64,000 nucleotides of DNA from Oscillospiraceae bacterium (GTDB taxonomy: Bacteria; Bacillota; Clostridia; Oscillospirales; Ruminococcaceae). Below are positions 55,916 to 64,000 of the stretch, piece after piece; the stretch's first letter is position 1, and the number at the start of each line of letters is the position of its first letter. Both the position numbers and the translations under genes were made by a program. Where the stretch lies: positions 62,001 to 126,000 of the forward strand of contig JAKSPJ010000001.1 of NCBI GenBank assembly GCA_024404915.1, in the 5' to 3' direction. The notes beneath the pieces were generated by a model. It saw nothing but the letters and a program-made list of their open reading frames with translations, had not been told where the DNA came from and searched no databases.

Positions 55916-57070
55916 ATGACCGCTGCTGCCACAGATGAATTGTACCACAACCACAAAAGTGTTGCCCCCATCGGCATTATTGCCATGGCAGGCGCAGAAG
56001 AGCTTGCTGCCAAGATTGACAGCTATCTTGTTCGTTGGGCAAACGAAAACGGATTTCAGGACAATAGCTACCTGATTGAGTGTGAGTGCCCCAGATTTGC
56101 CTCCGGTGACGGAAAAGGTCTGATTAAGTCCACTGTCCGTGGACTGGACCTGTTTATCGTGATTGATGTCGGCAACTACAGCTGCACCTACAAAATGTTC
56201 GGCCGTTCCAACTGCATGTCTCCGGATGATCACTATCAGGACCTGAAGCGTATTATTCAGGCAGTATCCGGCAAGGCACATCGTCTGAACATCATTATGC
56301 CGCTGCTGTACGGCGGCAGACAGCACCGCAGAAATTACCGTGAGTCCCTGGACTGCGCATGCGCTTTGCAGGAACTGCAGGCAATGGGTGTTCACAACAT
56401 CATTACCTTTGATGCACATGATCCCCGTGTAAACAATGCTGTTCCGCTGATGGGTATGGATAACGTCATGCCTTCCTATCAGGTACTGAAAACCATGCTG
56501 AATACATTCCCGGATCTGGACCTCTCCCCTGACAAGTTCATGGTCATCAGCCCGGATGAGGGTGCTCTGAACCGTAACATGTACTACGCAACTATGCTGG
56601 GTGTCAACCTGGGCATGTTCTACAAGCGCAGAGATTACTCCAGAGTGGTTGAGGGCAAAAACCCGATCGTTGCACACGAATACCTTGGCAACCCTGTAGA
56701 AGGCAAGACTGTTTTCGTTGCAGATGACATCATTGCTTCCGGCGGTTCTATGCTGGATCTGGCAGAAAAGCTGAAGGAACGTGGTGCTGCACGCACCATC
56801 GCATATGCAACCTACGGTCTCTTCACCCACGGCCTTGAGAAGTTCGATCAGGCATATGCAGACGGCACACTGGACGCTGTATTCGGCACAAACCTGACCT
56901 ACCGTATGCCGGAGCTGCTGGAGAGAGAATGGTTCCATGAGGTGGATGTCTCCAAGTACGCAGCATACTTCATCGCTGCCATCAACCATGATGTGTCCAT
57001 CACCACTGTTATCAATTCCCACGATAAAATTGAAGCCTTGCTGGCAAAGCAGCGTGCTGCTAAAAAATAA
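55916..57070 (+). CDS. prs: ribose-phosphate pyrophosphokinase, long form
   Basis: Makes PRPP from ribose 5-phosphate and ATP. The 384-residue protein is about 70 longer than the classic 315-residue enzyme, mostly in the N-terminal half. Motifs: ITFDAHDPRVNNAVP at about 165-180, where the classic enzyme has DLHAGQIQGF, and the PRPP loop TVFVADDIIASGGSM near 268. GGRQHRRNYRESLDCA is also characteristic. The start at ATG 55916 follows GGGAAAGGAAG. It lies 125 bp after ppa and is followed by a terminator. The long form is known in Clostridia; whether a classic copy exists elsewhere is not visible. Confidence 0.9.
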   Translation: MTAAATDELYHNHKSVAPIGIIAMAGAEELAAKIDSYLVRWANENGFQDNSYLIECECPRFASGDGKGLIKSTVRGLDLFIVIDVGNYSCTYKMFGRSNCMSPDDHYQDLKRIIQAVSGKAHRLNIIMPLLYGGRQHRRNYRESLDCACALQELQAMGVHNIITFDAHDPRVNNAVPLMGMDNVMPSYQVLKTMLNTFPDLDLSPDKFMVISPDEGALNRNMYYATMLGVNLGMFYKRRDYSRVVEGKNPIVAHEYLGNPVEGKTVFVADDIIASGGSMLDLAEKLKERGAARTIAYATYGLFTHGLEKFDQAYADGTLDAVFGTNLTYRMPELLEREWFHEVDVSKYAAYFIAAINHDVSITTVINSHDKIEALLAKQRAAKK

Positions 57071-57086
57071 TATTACCGCATAAGCC

Positions 57087-57119
57087 AAAGGCTGCGTCCC
57101 TTACGGGTTCGCAGCCTTT
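57087..57119 (+). terminator. prs terminator
   Basis: AAAGGCTGCG pairs with CGCAGCCTTT around a 13-nt loop that has an inner CCC/GGG pairing, followed by TTTC. Confidence 0.82.
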
Positions 57120-57140
57120 CTGTTTCATCAAGGAGTCATT

Positions 57141-58064
57141 GTGTTCACAATTGTTTTTTCAAATATCATCACCCTGTTTCTGTATGCATTGCTTGGGTTT
57201 CTTCTATGCAAGGGCAACAAGGTAAAAATCACACATGCCAGAAGCTTTTCCGGGCTGCTTTTGTTTGCACTCAGCCCTGCCATGATTCTCAATTCCTTTC
57301 TGCAGCTGGAATGCACTGCGGAAAACAGCGCACGCATCCTGAAGTATTTTCTAGCCACTCTTCTGATCCAGCTGCTGTTTTTTGCCTTGCTGTATCTGGC
57401 ATTTCGTAAAAAATATGCAGATGCCCGATACCGCATTCTCTGTGCCGGAGGTGTGTTGGGCAATGTGGGCTTTTTCGGTATGCCGGTCATCAGCAGCCTG
57501 TTCCCGGATGAGCCGATTGTCCTGTGCTACAGTTCCATCAATGTCATGTCCATGAATCTCATCGTCTTTACCCTGGGCGTATATCTCATCACCAATGACC
57601 GCAAATACATTTCTGCAAAAAGTGCGCTGATGAACCCCACAACCCTTTCCATACTGAGCTCACTCCCTGTGTTCTTCCTCAGCATTCACTTTCCTGCGCC
57701 CCTGGAGTCCGCCATTGGCATTATGGCTAAGATGGTCACCCCCATCAGCATGATGATACTGGGTATGCGGCTTTCCGCTGTCTCTGTCAAAAAGATTTTC
57801 ACCAGGCTGCCGGCCTATACAACCGCATTTTTCAAGCTGATTGCCTTTCCCGTGTTCGCATTCTTCTGCGTCAGATGGATTCCCTTTTTCGACAACACCC
57901 TGAAGGCCACCGTGGTGGTACTGGCTGCCATGCCCTCCGGCGCAGTCATAGAAACCCTGGCGGAACTGCACGAATGCGAACAGGAATTCTCTGCCAATGT
58001 GGTTCTGCTGACTACCATGCTCAGCCTTTTCACCATACCGCTGATTGCGGCAGTATTGCTGTAA
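57141..58064 (+). CDS. AEC-family auxin-efflux-carrier-like transporter
   Basis: A 307-residue membrane protein with ten predicted helices in two five-helix halves. Family features: LLFALSPAMILNSF near residue 44, GVLGNVGFFGMPVISSLF near residue 112 and a second half from KMVTPISMMILGMRLS. AEC members export or import small organic acids such as malate. A GTG start at 57141 is preceded by AAGGAG. Substrate unknown; neighbours give no hint. Confidence 0.85.
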   Translation: MFTIVFSNIITLFLYALLGFLLCKGNKVKITHARSFSGLLLFALSPAMILNSFLQLECTAENSARILKYFLATLLIQLLFFALLYLAFRKKYADARYRILCAGGVLGNVGFFGMPVISSLFPDEPIVLCYSSINVMSMNLIVFTLGVYLITNDRKYISAKSALMNPTTLSILSSLPVFFLSIHFPAPLESAIGIMAKMVTPISMMILGMRLSAVSVKKIFTRLPAYTTAFFKLIAFPVFAFFCVRWIPFFDNTLKATVVVLAAMPSGAVIETLAELHECEQEFSANVVLLTTMLSLFTIPLIAAVLL

Positions 58065-58077
58065 TCCTGTCAATCAT

Positions 58078-58106
58078 TTGACAAGAGACTGATTTTATGG
58101 TATGAT
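58078..58106 (+). promoter_or_regulatory. trkA-trkH-patatin promoter
   Basis: TTGACA (58078-58083), 17 bp, TATGAT (58101-58106), after the AEC gene. Confidence 0.7.
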
Positions 58107-58195
58107 ATATACTGCAGAAATATGGATTCCACAAATGCTGTGGAACCTTTTGCTTCATCATTTCTGACATCGCTTTGCTTTGGGAGGCGGATTAT

Positions 58196-59551
58196 TTGAA
58201 TATTATTATTGTGGGCTGCGGAAAAGTCGGAAAGAATCTGGCGGAACAGCTCAGCGAAGGCGGAAATAATATCACCGTCATTGACAACAGACCGGACCAT
58301 GTTTCAGACACTACAGAGCGCTACGATGTGCTGGGCGTTGTGGGAAACGGCGCATCCCATGCAGTACTGGAGGAAGCCGGCATCAATAATGCCAATCTTC
58401 TGATTGCTGTAACCGGTTCTGACGAGCAGAATCTGCTCTGCTGCCTGATTGCAAAAAAGGCCGGCGGCTGCCAGACCATCGCCCGTGTACGAAATCCCCA
58501 GTATTACGCAGAGGCCCCATACCTCAAGGAAGAACTTGGCCTTGCCATGGTTATCAATCCGGAGCGGGAGGCCGCAGAAGAAATCGCCAGAATTCTTCGG
58601 TTCCCCTCTGCCATCAAGATTGACACCTTCGTGAAGGGCAAAATAGAACTGCTGAAATTCAAGCTGCCGGAGGATTCTCCACTCTGCGGTATGGCCGTCA
58701 GGGAGATTGCACCGAAGCTGCACTGCGACCTGCTGGTCTGTACCATAGAGCGTGGAGAGGAAACCTTTATCGCATACGGCGATTTCTGCTTCCAGGCAAA
58801 GGACATCGTATCCCTCATTGCAGACCCGAAAACAGCAATCACCTTCTTCCGCAAAATCAAGCACAAGGCAAGCCCTGTAAAAGATGTGCTGATTGCAGGA
58901 GGCGGCGATATCACCCATTATCTCTGCAAGAGCCTGGAGAAAACGGGCATCGGAATAACGGTAATTGAGAAGGAACAGAAACGGGCAGATGCCCTCTCTG
59001 ACACCCTGGACAATGTCAATGTGATTCTGGCAGATGCCATCAACCAGGAAATTCTTATGCAGGAGAATCTGGACAAAAAGGATGCCTTTGTATCCCTGAC
59101 GAATCTGGATGAAGAGAATATTCTGCTTTCCCTGTATGCACGTTCTGTCAGCCAGGGCAAAATCATCACAAAAATCAACCGGATTGACTTTGACCAGGTC
59201 ATTGACAGGCTGGATCTGGACACCATCATTTATCCGAAAAATCTGACCTCCAATCATATCATACGGTATGTCCGTGCCATGAAAAAAACCATCGGCACCA
59301 ATCTGGAAACACTGTATCAGATTATCAAGGGAAAGGTAGAGGCGGCAGAATTCATCGTAGCAGACGAATGCCCTCTGACCTCTGCACCGCTGATGGAGCT
59401 GAAATTCAAGGAAGGCGTCCTGGTGGCAGCCATTTTCCGAAACCACAAGGTATTGATTCCCCGAGGCAGCGACCGTATTCAGGTGGGAGACTCCGTGGTC
59501 ATTGTCACGAATCAGATGGGGTTGCATGATATCAACGATATATTGCGGTAA
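58196..59551 (+). CDS. trkA: Trk potassium-uptake regulatory subunit
   Basis: A 451-residue cytoplasmic gating protein with two RCK_N-RCK_C halves. The first dinucleotide loop is IIIVGCGKVGKNLAEQL with Asp32 after the second strand; the second half starts VLIAGGGDITHYLCKSL and has VIEKEQKRADAL. A TTG start (58196) is chosen because GGGAGGCGG lies 5 bp upstream and the Rossmann strand begins at once. trkH starts 12 bp downstream. Confidence 0.95.
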   Translation: MNIIIVGCGKVGKNLAEQLSEGGNNITVIDNRPDHVSDTTERYDVLGVVGNGASHAVLEEAGINNANLLIAVTGSDEQNLLCCLIAKKAGGCQTIARVRNPQYYAEAPYLKEELGLAMVINPEREAAEEIARILRFPSAIKIDTFVKGKIELLKFKLPEDSPLCGMAVREIAPKLHCDLLVCTIERGEETFIAYGDFCFQAKDIVSLIADPKTAITFFRKIKHKASPVKDVLIAGGGDITHYLCKSLEKTGIGITVIEKEQKRADALSDTLDNVNVILADAINQEILMQENLDKKDAFVSLTNLDEENILLSLYARSVSQGKIITKINRIDFDQVIDRLDLDTIIYPKNLTSNHIIRYVRAMKKTIGTNLETLYQIIKGKVEAAEFIVADECPLTSAPLMELKFKEGVLVAAIFRNHKVLIPRGSDRIQVGDSVVIVTNQMGLHDINDILR

Positions 59552-59563
59552 CAGGAGGCTTTC

Positions 59564-60994
59564 ATGAATCTACGAATGACATCATATATTCTCGGACTGC
59601 TTCTGCTGTTTGAGGGAGCCTTTATGATGATTCCCACCATTACAGCGGCGGTCTATCACGAGCAGGAACTCCTGATGTTTGCCGTCATCGCTTTATCCTG
59701 TATGCTTATCGGCTTCCTGATTACCCGCTGGAAACCGAAGAACAAGTCTCTTTTTCCGAAAGACGGATTTGTCATCTGCGCATTGAGCTGGATTGTACTC
59801 AGTGTATTCGGCGCACTGCCATTTGTTGTTTCGGGCACCATTCCCGGTTTTATTGATGCGCTGTTTGAATCCGTATCCGGATTCACCACCACCGGTGCAA
59901 GCATTCTGCACACACTGGAGGGGATTCCCAAATCTGTTCTGATGTGGCGCAGCTTTACCCACTGGGTCGGAGGCATGGGCGTACTGGTGTTCATTATGGC
60001 ATTTCTCCCTATTGCAGGCGGCCGCAATATGTATCTGATGAAAGCAGAGAGCCCGGGACCCTCCGTAGGAAAACTGGTACCCCGGGTCAAGACCACAGCC
60101 AAACTGCTGTATCTGATTTATTTCAGCATGACTCTGATACAGTTTGTTCTGCTGCTGGTTGGCGGAATGCCCCTGTTTGATTCCATCTGCATTTCAGTTG
60201 CCACTGCGGGCACAGGCGGATTTTCATGTTCCCCGGAGGGCATGAATTATTCCCCCTTCTGCCTCACTGTCATTACAATTTTTATGTTTTTGTTCGGCGT
60301 GAATTTCTCCTGTTATTTCCTTCTGCTGCAAAAAAAATTCAAGGAGACTTTCACCACGGAATTGAAAGTCTATCTTGGCATCATTGCATTTGCAATTCTC
60401 ACAATCTCGCTGAATGTGCGCCATATGTTCTCAACCCTGTCCGAGACTGTTCTGCACAGTTCCTTTACAATCGGTTCCCTGCTTTCCTCCACTGGATTTG
60501 CCACCGTGGATTTCAATGAATGGCCCCAGTATTCACGCACTCTGCTGGTCATTCTCATGTTCATCGGTGCAATGGCAGGCAGCACCGGCGGCGGCATCAA
60601 AGTCTCCCGTATCGTGATTCTGTTCAAAGACATGCTGAATGATCTGAGTGCGATGATCCATCCGCATCAGGTGAAGAAAGTGAAAATGGACGGCCACACG
60701 GTTGACGGAGAAATTATCCGCACGGTGCACTCATTCATGACTGTCTATCTTATTATATACGCAATCAGCATGGTCATTCTTTCCTTTGACGGCCTGGATC
60801 TGACAACGAATTTCACCGCAGTTGTTGCAACACTGGACAATATCGGCCCCGGTCTGAATCTGGTTGGTCCCATGTCCAATTTCGACGTATATTCTACTAC
60901 TTCAAAAATTGTATTGATATTCGATATGCTTGCAGGCAGACTGGAGTTATTTCCCATGATTCTGCTGCTGACCCCATCCACCTGGAAAAAATAA
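59564..60994 (+). CDS. trkH: Trk potassium transporter membrane subunit
   Basis: The 476-residue channel-like subunit has eight to ten helices and four pore loops with filter glycines: SGFTTTGAS, ATAGTGGFSC, LLSSTGFATVDF and TLDNIGPGLN. The length matches TrkH. AGGAGG precedes the ATG. It forms the K+ uptake complex with TrkA. The spacer to the patatin gene is 69 bp. Confidence 0.96.
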   Translation: MNLRMTSYILGLLLLFEGAFMMIPTITAAVYHEQELLMFAVIALSCMLIGFLITRWKPKNKSLFPKDGFVICALSWIVLSVFGALPFVVSGTIPGFIDALFESVSGFTTTGASILHTLEGIPKSVLMWRSFTHWVGGMGVLVFIMAFLPIAGGRNMYLMKAESPGPSVGKLVPRVKTTAKLLYLIYFSMTLIQFVLLLVGGMPLFDSICISVATAGTGGFSCSPEGMNYSPFCLTVITIFMFLFGVNFSCYFLLLQKKFKETFTTELKVYLGIIAFAILTISLNVRHMFSTLSETVLHSSFTIGSLLSSTGFATVDFNEWPQYSRTLLVILMFIGAMAGSTGGGIKVSRIVILFKDMLNDLSAMIHPHQVKKVKMDGHTVDGEIIRTVHSFMTVYLIIYAISMVILSFDGLDLTTNFTAVVATLDNIGPGLNLVGPMSNFDVYSTTSKIVLIFDMLAGRLELFPMILLLTPSTWKK

Positions 60995-61063
60995 GGATGC
61001 CGCGTCATCTGCAGGATGAGAATGCGTTGTCGGTAATCCAAAAGGATTGCATCGGAGGTAATC

Positions 61064-61942
61064 ATGAAAATTAAAACAGGACTTGTTATGGAAGGCGGCG
61101 CAATGCGCGGCCTGTTCACCGCAGGTATCATTGATGTATTTATGGAGCATCAGCTTTCATTTGATACTGTGGTAGGCGTATCAGCCGGCGCAACATTCGG
61201 CTGCAATTTTCTGACCAATCAACCGGGGCGGGCACTGCGCTACTGCATCCGTTTCTGCCATGATCCCCGATTCTGCAGCGTACCCTCTCTGCTTCTGACA
61301 GGTGATATGTTCGGGGCGGAATTCTGCTATCACACCATTCCCGAAAAGCTGGATCCCATTGACAATGACGCATTCGTCAGACAGAAAACGCCATTCTATA
61401 TTGTCTGCACCGATGTTGAAACGGGAAAGCCCATCTATCATCAGTGCAAAGACCTCATCAGCAGAAATGAGCTGGAGTGGGTACGAGGTTCAGCCTCCAT
61501 GCCCCTGGCATCCCGAATTGTCAGTGCAGGACCCTATAAGCTGCTGGACGGCGGCATTTCTGATTCCATTCCGCTGAAATACTCGGAATACAAGGGCAAT
61601 GCCCACAATGTAGTTATTCTGACACAGCCTGAAGGGTATCTGAAAAAGCCCAATTCTATGATACCGGCCATCCGCCGCGTTTATAGAAACTATCCGAATC
61701 TTGTACGCACCATTGAACGCCGCCATCTGATTTACAACAAACAGCTGGAATACATTGCACGATGTGAAAGCAACGGCACGGCACTTGTCATACGGCCGCC
61801 TCATAAACTGCCTGTGAATCATACCACACATAACCCCGATGTTCTCCGTGAGACATATGCCATCGGCCGCCGCACGGGCCTGCTGATGATTGACCAGGTT
61901 AAGGCATTTCTTGGGCAGCAGCAGAGAGTAAAACATTCTTGA
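61064..61942 (+). CDS. patatin-like phospholipase
   Basis: A 292-residue cytoplasmic lipid acyl hydrolase of the RssA/YjjU type. The oxyanion loop is GGAMRGLFTAG, the nucleophile Ser40 sits in GVSAG, and Asp162 is in LLDGGISDSIP. The IVCTDVETGKPIYHQC and IRRVYRNYPNLVRTIERRHLIYN segments fit bacterial DUF6363-tailed patatins. GGAGGT precedes the ATG. It may belong to the trkAH transcript; a strong terminator follows. Confidence 0.9.
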   Translation: MKIKTGLVMEGGAMRGLFTAGIIDVFMEHQLSFDTVVGVSAGATFGCNFLTNQPGRALRYCIRFCHDPRFCSVPSLLLTGDMFGAEFCYHTIPEKLDPIDNDAFVRQKTPFYIVCTDVETGKPIYHQCKDLISRNELEWVRGSASMPLASRIVSAGPYKLLDGGISDSIPLKYSEYKGNAHNVVILTQPEGYLKKPNSMIPAIRRVYRNYPNLVRTIERRHLIYNKQLEYIARCESNGTALVIRPPHKLPVNHTTHNPDVLRETYAIGRRTGLLMIDQVKAFLGQQQRVKHS

Positions 61943-61952
61943 TAATGCTAAC

Positions 61953-61988
61953 AATGTGGGAGAGAAAATGCGTATTTTCTCTCCCACA
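61953..61988 (+). terminator. long perfect hairpin after the patatin gene
   Basis: A 16-bp perfect stem (ATGTGGGAGAGAAAAT with ATTTTCTCTCCCACAT) and a 4-nt loop, followed by ACTATTTTCGCCTTTTTTC. It ends the patatin transcript and faces the membrane gene at 62009. Confidence 0.8.
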
Positions 61989-62008
61989 TACTATTTTCGC
62001 CTTTTTTC

Positions 62009-62644
62009 TTAGTAATAAAGAACTGTTCCGTCCATAACAAATGTAAATACAGTTAATAATCCCGCAACTACACCGCTTACTACTGCAAGTCTAATCTTAT
62101 TTTTCTCATTAGAATACATTTTCCACAATAAAAATATACCAATCAAATCAACAACTGTCTGAAATAAAAACTTATGATTCATCATTACCGACAGCAACAA
62201 TGATATAAACTCATAGACTAATAGCCCGATTGGCAATGATAATGCTATTATTCCCACCATATTGTTTTTTTGGGCTAAATGTGCTATCAGTGCACATAAT
62301 CCACAAATTGCGGATGGAATCAACCATATCGCAGACTGCACGAGTGCCTCTGATAACTCACTAATTCTAGGGTACTGAAACAACGGTGAAATCAGAAAAT
62401 GTACAATAAAAAAAGAAGTATTCATAAATGCAAAATAAAGAAACGTTCCCACAGAGGCTTCCCATGCTTTATCATAAAGCATAACAACTATCATTCCTGA
62501 AATCGCCCAAAATCCAAGAGAACCAGAAAACGAACTAAATGTCCAAATATTATTTCCTGGAAATAAATCCAATACTGCGCATAGTGTGCCAGCAACTATT
62601 CCAAAAACAATAGCCAATAGCAATCGATTCTCAAATTTTTTCAT
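62009..62644 (-). CDS. AT-rich six-helix membrane protein of unknown function
   Basis: A 211-residue protein with about six membrane helices starting directly after MKKFENR. Similar segments (SSFSGSLGFWAISGMIVV, SVGTFLYFAFMNTSFFIVHF) are what I recall from DUF6518-type proteins; this name is tentative. The base composition is clearly more AT-rich than its neighbours, with many A/T-ending codons, which suggests acquisition from another genome. A perfect 10-bp inverted repeat lies upstream. No partner genes. Confidence 0.75.
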   Translation of the reverse strand: MKKFENRLLLAIVFGIVAGTLCAVLDLFPGNNIWTFSSFSGSLGFWAISGMIVVMLYDKAWEASVGTFLYFAFMNTSFFIVHFLISPLFQYPRISELSEALVQSAIWLIPSAICGLCALIAHLAQKNNMVGIIALSLPIGLLVYEFISLLLSVMMNHKFLFQTVVDLIGIFLLWKMYSNEKNKIRLAVVSGVVAGLLTVFTFVMDGTVLYY

Positions 62645-62678
62645 ATATTCCCTCTACGTTAAAGCAGAATTTACCATC

Positions 62679-62705
62679 CAGATAAATTCAAATTCAATTT
62701 ATCTG
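62679..62705 (-). promoter_or_regulatory. operator-like inverted repeat upstream of the AT-rich membrane gene
   Basis: CAGATAAATT and AATTTATCTG form a perfect 10-bp inverted repeat with a 7-bp spacer, 35 bp before the start codon. It could bind a dimeric repressor. Confidence 0.5.
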
Positions 62706-62766
62706 AATTATAAGTAATAACGTAAACTATTACTATAATAAAATGCAATATAGAAAAAAGTATTCA

Positions 62767-62811
62767 ATTTACGCCATAAAATACATTTATGCCATTTACG
62801 CCATTTACGCC
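62767..62811. repeat. short tandem ATTTACGCC repeats
   Basis: Four copies of the 9-mer ATTTAYGCC occur, at 62767-62775, 62785-62793, 62794-62802 and 62803-62811; the last three are directly tandem. They lie in a 286-bp AT-rich gap between the membrane gene and the ppdK terminator. I see no other feature there. Confidence 0.7.
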
Positions 62812-62856
62812 AAAAGGGTACAGAATAGCAATCTCTACTCTTTTTTTATTGCAATT

Positions 62857-62893
62857 AAAAAAACACCCCGTAATTCCAAAGAATACGGGGTGT
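62857..62893 (-). terminator. ppdK terminator
   Basis: ACACCCCGTA pairs with TACGGGGTGT around an 11-nt loop; the minus strand continues with a T7 run. Confidence 0.92.
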
Positions 62894-62930
62894 CATTTGC
62901 ATTATAGCGATGGAATCATCCTGCGCAGCA

Positions 62931-64000
62931 TTATTTTGCTTCAGCAATTGCAGCCTGAGCAGCAGCCAGTCTTGCAATCGGAACACGGAACGGAGAGCAG
63001 GAAACATAGTCCAGGCCAATCTTGTGGCAGAACTCAACGGAAGTCGGATCGCCGCCGTGCTCACCACAGATACCGCAGTGGAGCTTCGGGTTCACCGGCT
63101 TGCCAAGCTCGATTGCCATCTTCATCAGCTTGCCAACGCCTGTCTGATCCAGCTTTGCAAACGGATCATTTTCGAAAATCTTTGCATCGTAGTAAGCACC
63201 GAGGAACTTACCAGCATCATCACGGGAGAAGCCGAATGTCATCTGTGTCAGGTCGTTTGTACCGAAGCAGAAGAAGTCAGCTTCCTTAGCGATATCGTCA
63301 GCTGTCAGAGCAGCACGCGGAATCTCGATCATGGTACCAACTTCGTACTTCAGGTCTGCGCCTGCCTCTGCGATAACAGCATCAGCAGTCTCAACAACAA
63401 CCTTCTTTACATACTTCAGCTCCTTGACTTCGCCAACCAGCGGAATCATGATTTCCGGCTTAACGGTCCAATCCGGATGTGCCTTCTGTACATTGATAGC
63501 AGCCTTGATGACAGCCTTTGTCTGCATTGCAGCAATTTCCGGATATGTAACAGCCAGACGGCAGCCACGGTGACCCATCATCGGGTTGAACTCGTGGAGA
63601 GAAGCGATAATTGCCTTGATGTCCTCAACAGTCTTACCCTGAGCATCTGCAAGTGCCTTGATGTCAGCTTCTTCTGTCGGAACGAACTCGTGGAGAGGCG
63701 GATCCAGGAAACGGATTGTAACAGGGTTGCCTTCCAGAGCCTCATAGAGAGCCTCAAAGTCAGCCTGCTGCATCGGCTCAATCTTTGCCAGAGCAGCTTC
63801 ACGCTGTTCAACTGTATCTGCACAGATCATCTCACGGAAAGCAGCGATTCTGCTCGGCTCGAAGAACATGTGCTCTGTACGGCAGAGACCGATACCTTCT
63901 GCGCCCAGCTCTCTTGCCTTCTTTGCATCAGCCGGTGTATCTGCATTGGTACGAACCTTCAGCTTACGATACTTGTCAGCCCAACCCATAACACGGCCGA
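62931..64000 (-). CDS. ppdK: pyruvate phosphate dikinase, C-terminal part
   Basis: Interconverts pyruvate, ATP and Pi with PEP, AMP and PPi; in anaerobes it often works glycolytically. About 356 residues are visible, from GRVMGWADKYRKLKV to the stop; the gene begins beyond the right edge (family about 880). This is the PEP/pyruvate TIM barrel: GIGLCRTEHMFF, GHRGCRLAVTYPEIAAMQ, EVGTMIEIPRAAL, FFCFGTNDLTQMTFGFSRDD and the catalytic cysteine loop LHCGICGEHGGDP. A strong terminator follows. Confidence 0.96.
   Translation of the reverse strand, partial: GRVMGWADKYRKLKVRTNADTPADAKKARELGAEGIGLCRTEHMFFEPSRIAAFREMICADTVEQREAALAKIEPMQQADFEALYEALEGNPVTIRFLDPPLHEFVPTEEADIKALADAQGKTVEDIKAIIASLHEFNPMMGHRGCRLAVTYPEIAAMQTKAVIKAAINVQKAHPDWTVKPEIMIPLVGEVKELKYVKKVVVETADAVIAEAGADLKYEVGTMIEIPRAALTADDIAKEADFFCFGTNDLTQMTFGFSRDDAGKFLGAYYDAKIFENDPFAKLDQTGVGKLMKMAIELGKPVNPKLHCGICGEHGGDPTSVEFCHKIGLDYVSCSPFRVPIARLAAAQAAIAEAK

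Noticed and set aside
55766-57088. A 440-codon open frame antisense to prs
   Set aside because: It is mirrored by the codon bias of prs and crosses the ppa-prs spacer without its own signals.
62767-62811. CRISPR-like repeat array
   Set aside because: The units are only 9 bp and mostly contiguous, with no spacers and no cas genes.

Overview
This 64-kb window is a chromosomal segment of a low-to-mid GC, Gram-positive anaerobe. It most resembles a fibre-degrading Ruminococcus or close Oscillospiraceae relative. Five secreted proteins carry dockerin modules with the paired calcium-loop pattern (a pectate lyase, a GH26 mannanase-like enzyme, a subtilase, a CotH-like protein and a CAP-domain protein). 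Housekeeping features are typical of Clostridia: AGGAGG ribosome-binding sites, TTGACA/TATAAT promoters with 17-bp spacers, a TPP riboswitch, an L10 leader, and rplS-lepB-rbgA-rnhB-yraN synteny. Species assignment is an inference.

Layout. 1-6 kb: an arginine operon on the minus strand (argG, argH, a small membrane ORF, argC, argJ, argB; argB runs off the left edge) with an ArgR-like palindrome upstream of argG. 6-10 kb: dockerin-CAP protein and dockerin pectate lyase. 10.4-11.6 kb: L10 leader, rplJ, rplL. 11.7-14.7 kb: dockerin subtilase. 14.8-16.8 kb: HU, an H1-like basic protein, and meso-diaminopimelate dehydrogenase. 16.9-19.3 kb: TPP riboswitch, thiD, thiC. 19.4-23.3 kb: aspartokinase, a secreted barnase/barstar pair, and a zinc-ribbon membrane protein. 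23.5-25.6 kb: CBM-GH26-dockerin. 25.6-27 kb: a YfcE-type phosphoesterase and a DUF5662-like protein from back-to-back promoters. 27-33.7 kb: engB, lon, clpX, clpP, tig. 33.7-39.8 kb: a phosphoesterase, thrC, yraN, rnhB, rbgA, two signal peptidases and rplS. 40.1 kb: a ferredoxin. 40.6-52.0 kb: an eight-gene operon described below. 52-55 kb: CotH-LTD-dockerin. 55-57 kb: ppa and prs. 57-61.9 kb: AEC transporter, trkA, trkH, patatin. 62-62.9 kb: an AT-rich patch with one membrane gene and short repeats. The right edge holds the C-terminal part of pyruvate phosphate dikinase.

The most interesting block is the 11.4-kb operon at 40.6-52.0 kb. It has two complete pairs of sugar-type ABC permeases but no ATPase. 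A 977-residue solute-binding protein carries two beta-sandwich modules and a helical segment in front of the binding domain. Between the two permease pairs lie a secreted NHL/TPR protein with a C-terminal membrane anchor, a Yip1-like membrane protein and a 782-residue exported protein of the DUF5696 type. I know no assigned function for this set. Carbohydrate uptake or handling at the envelope is the most economical inference.

The second notable item is a barnase-like lipoprotein with every catalytic residue conserved, translationally coupled to a barstar-like inhibitor. The dockerin proteins suggest a cellulosome acting on pectin and mannan, with protease, CotH and CAP accessories. No scaffoldin or cohesin gene is in the window.
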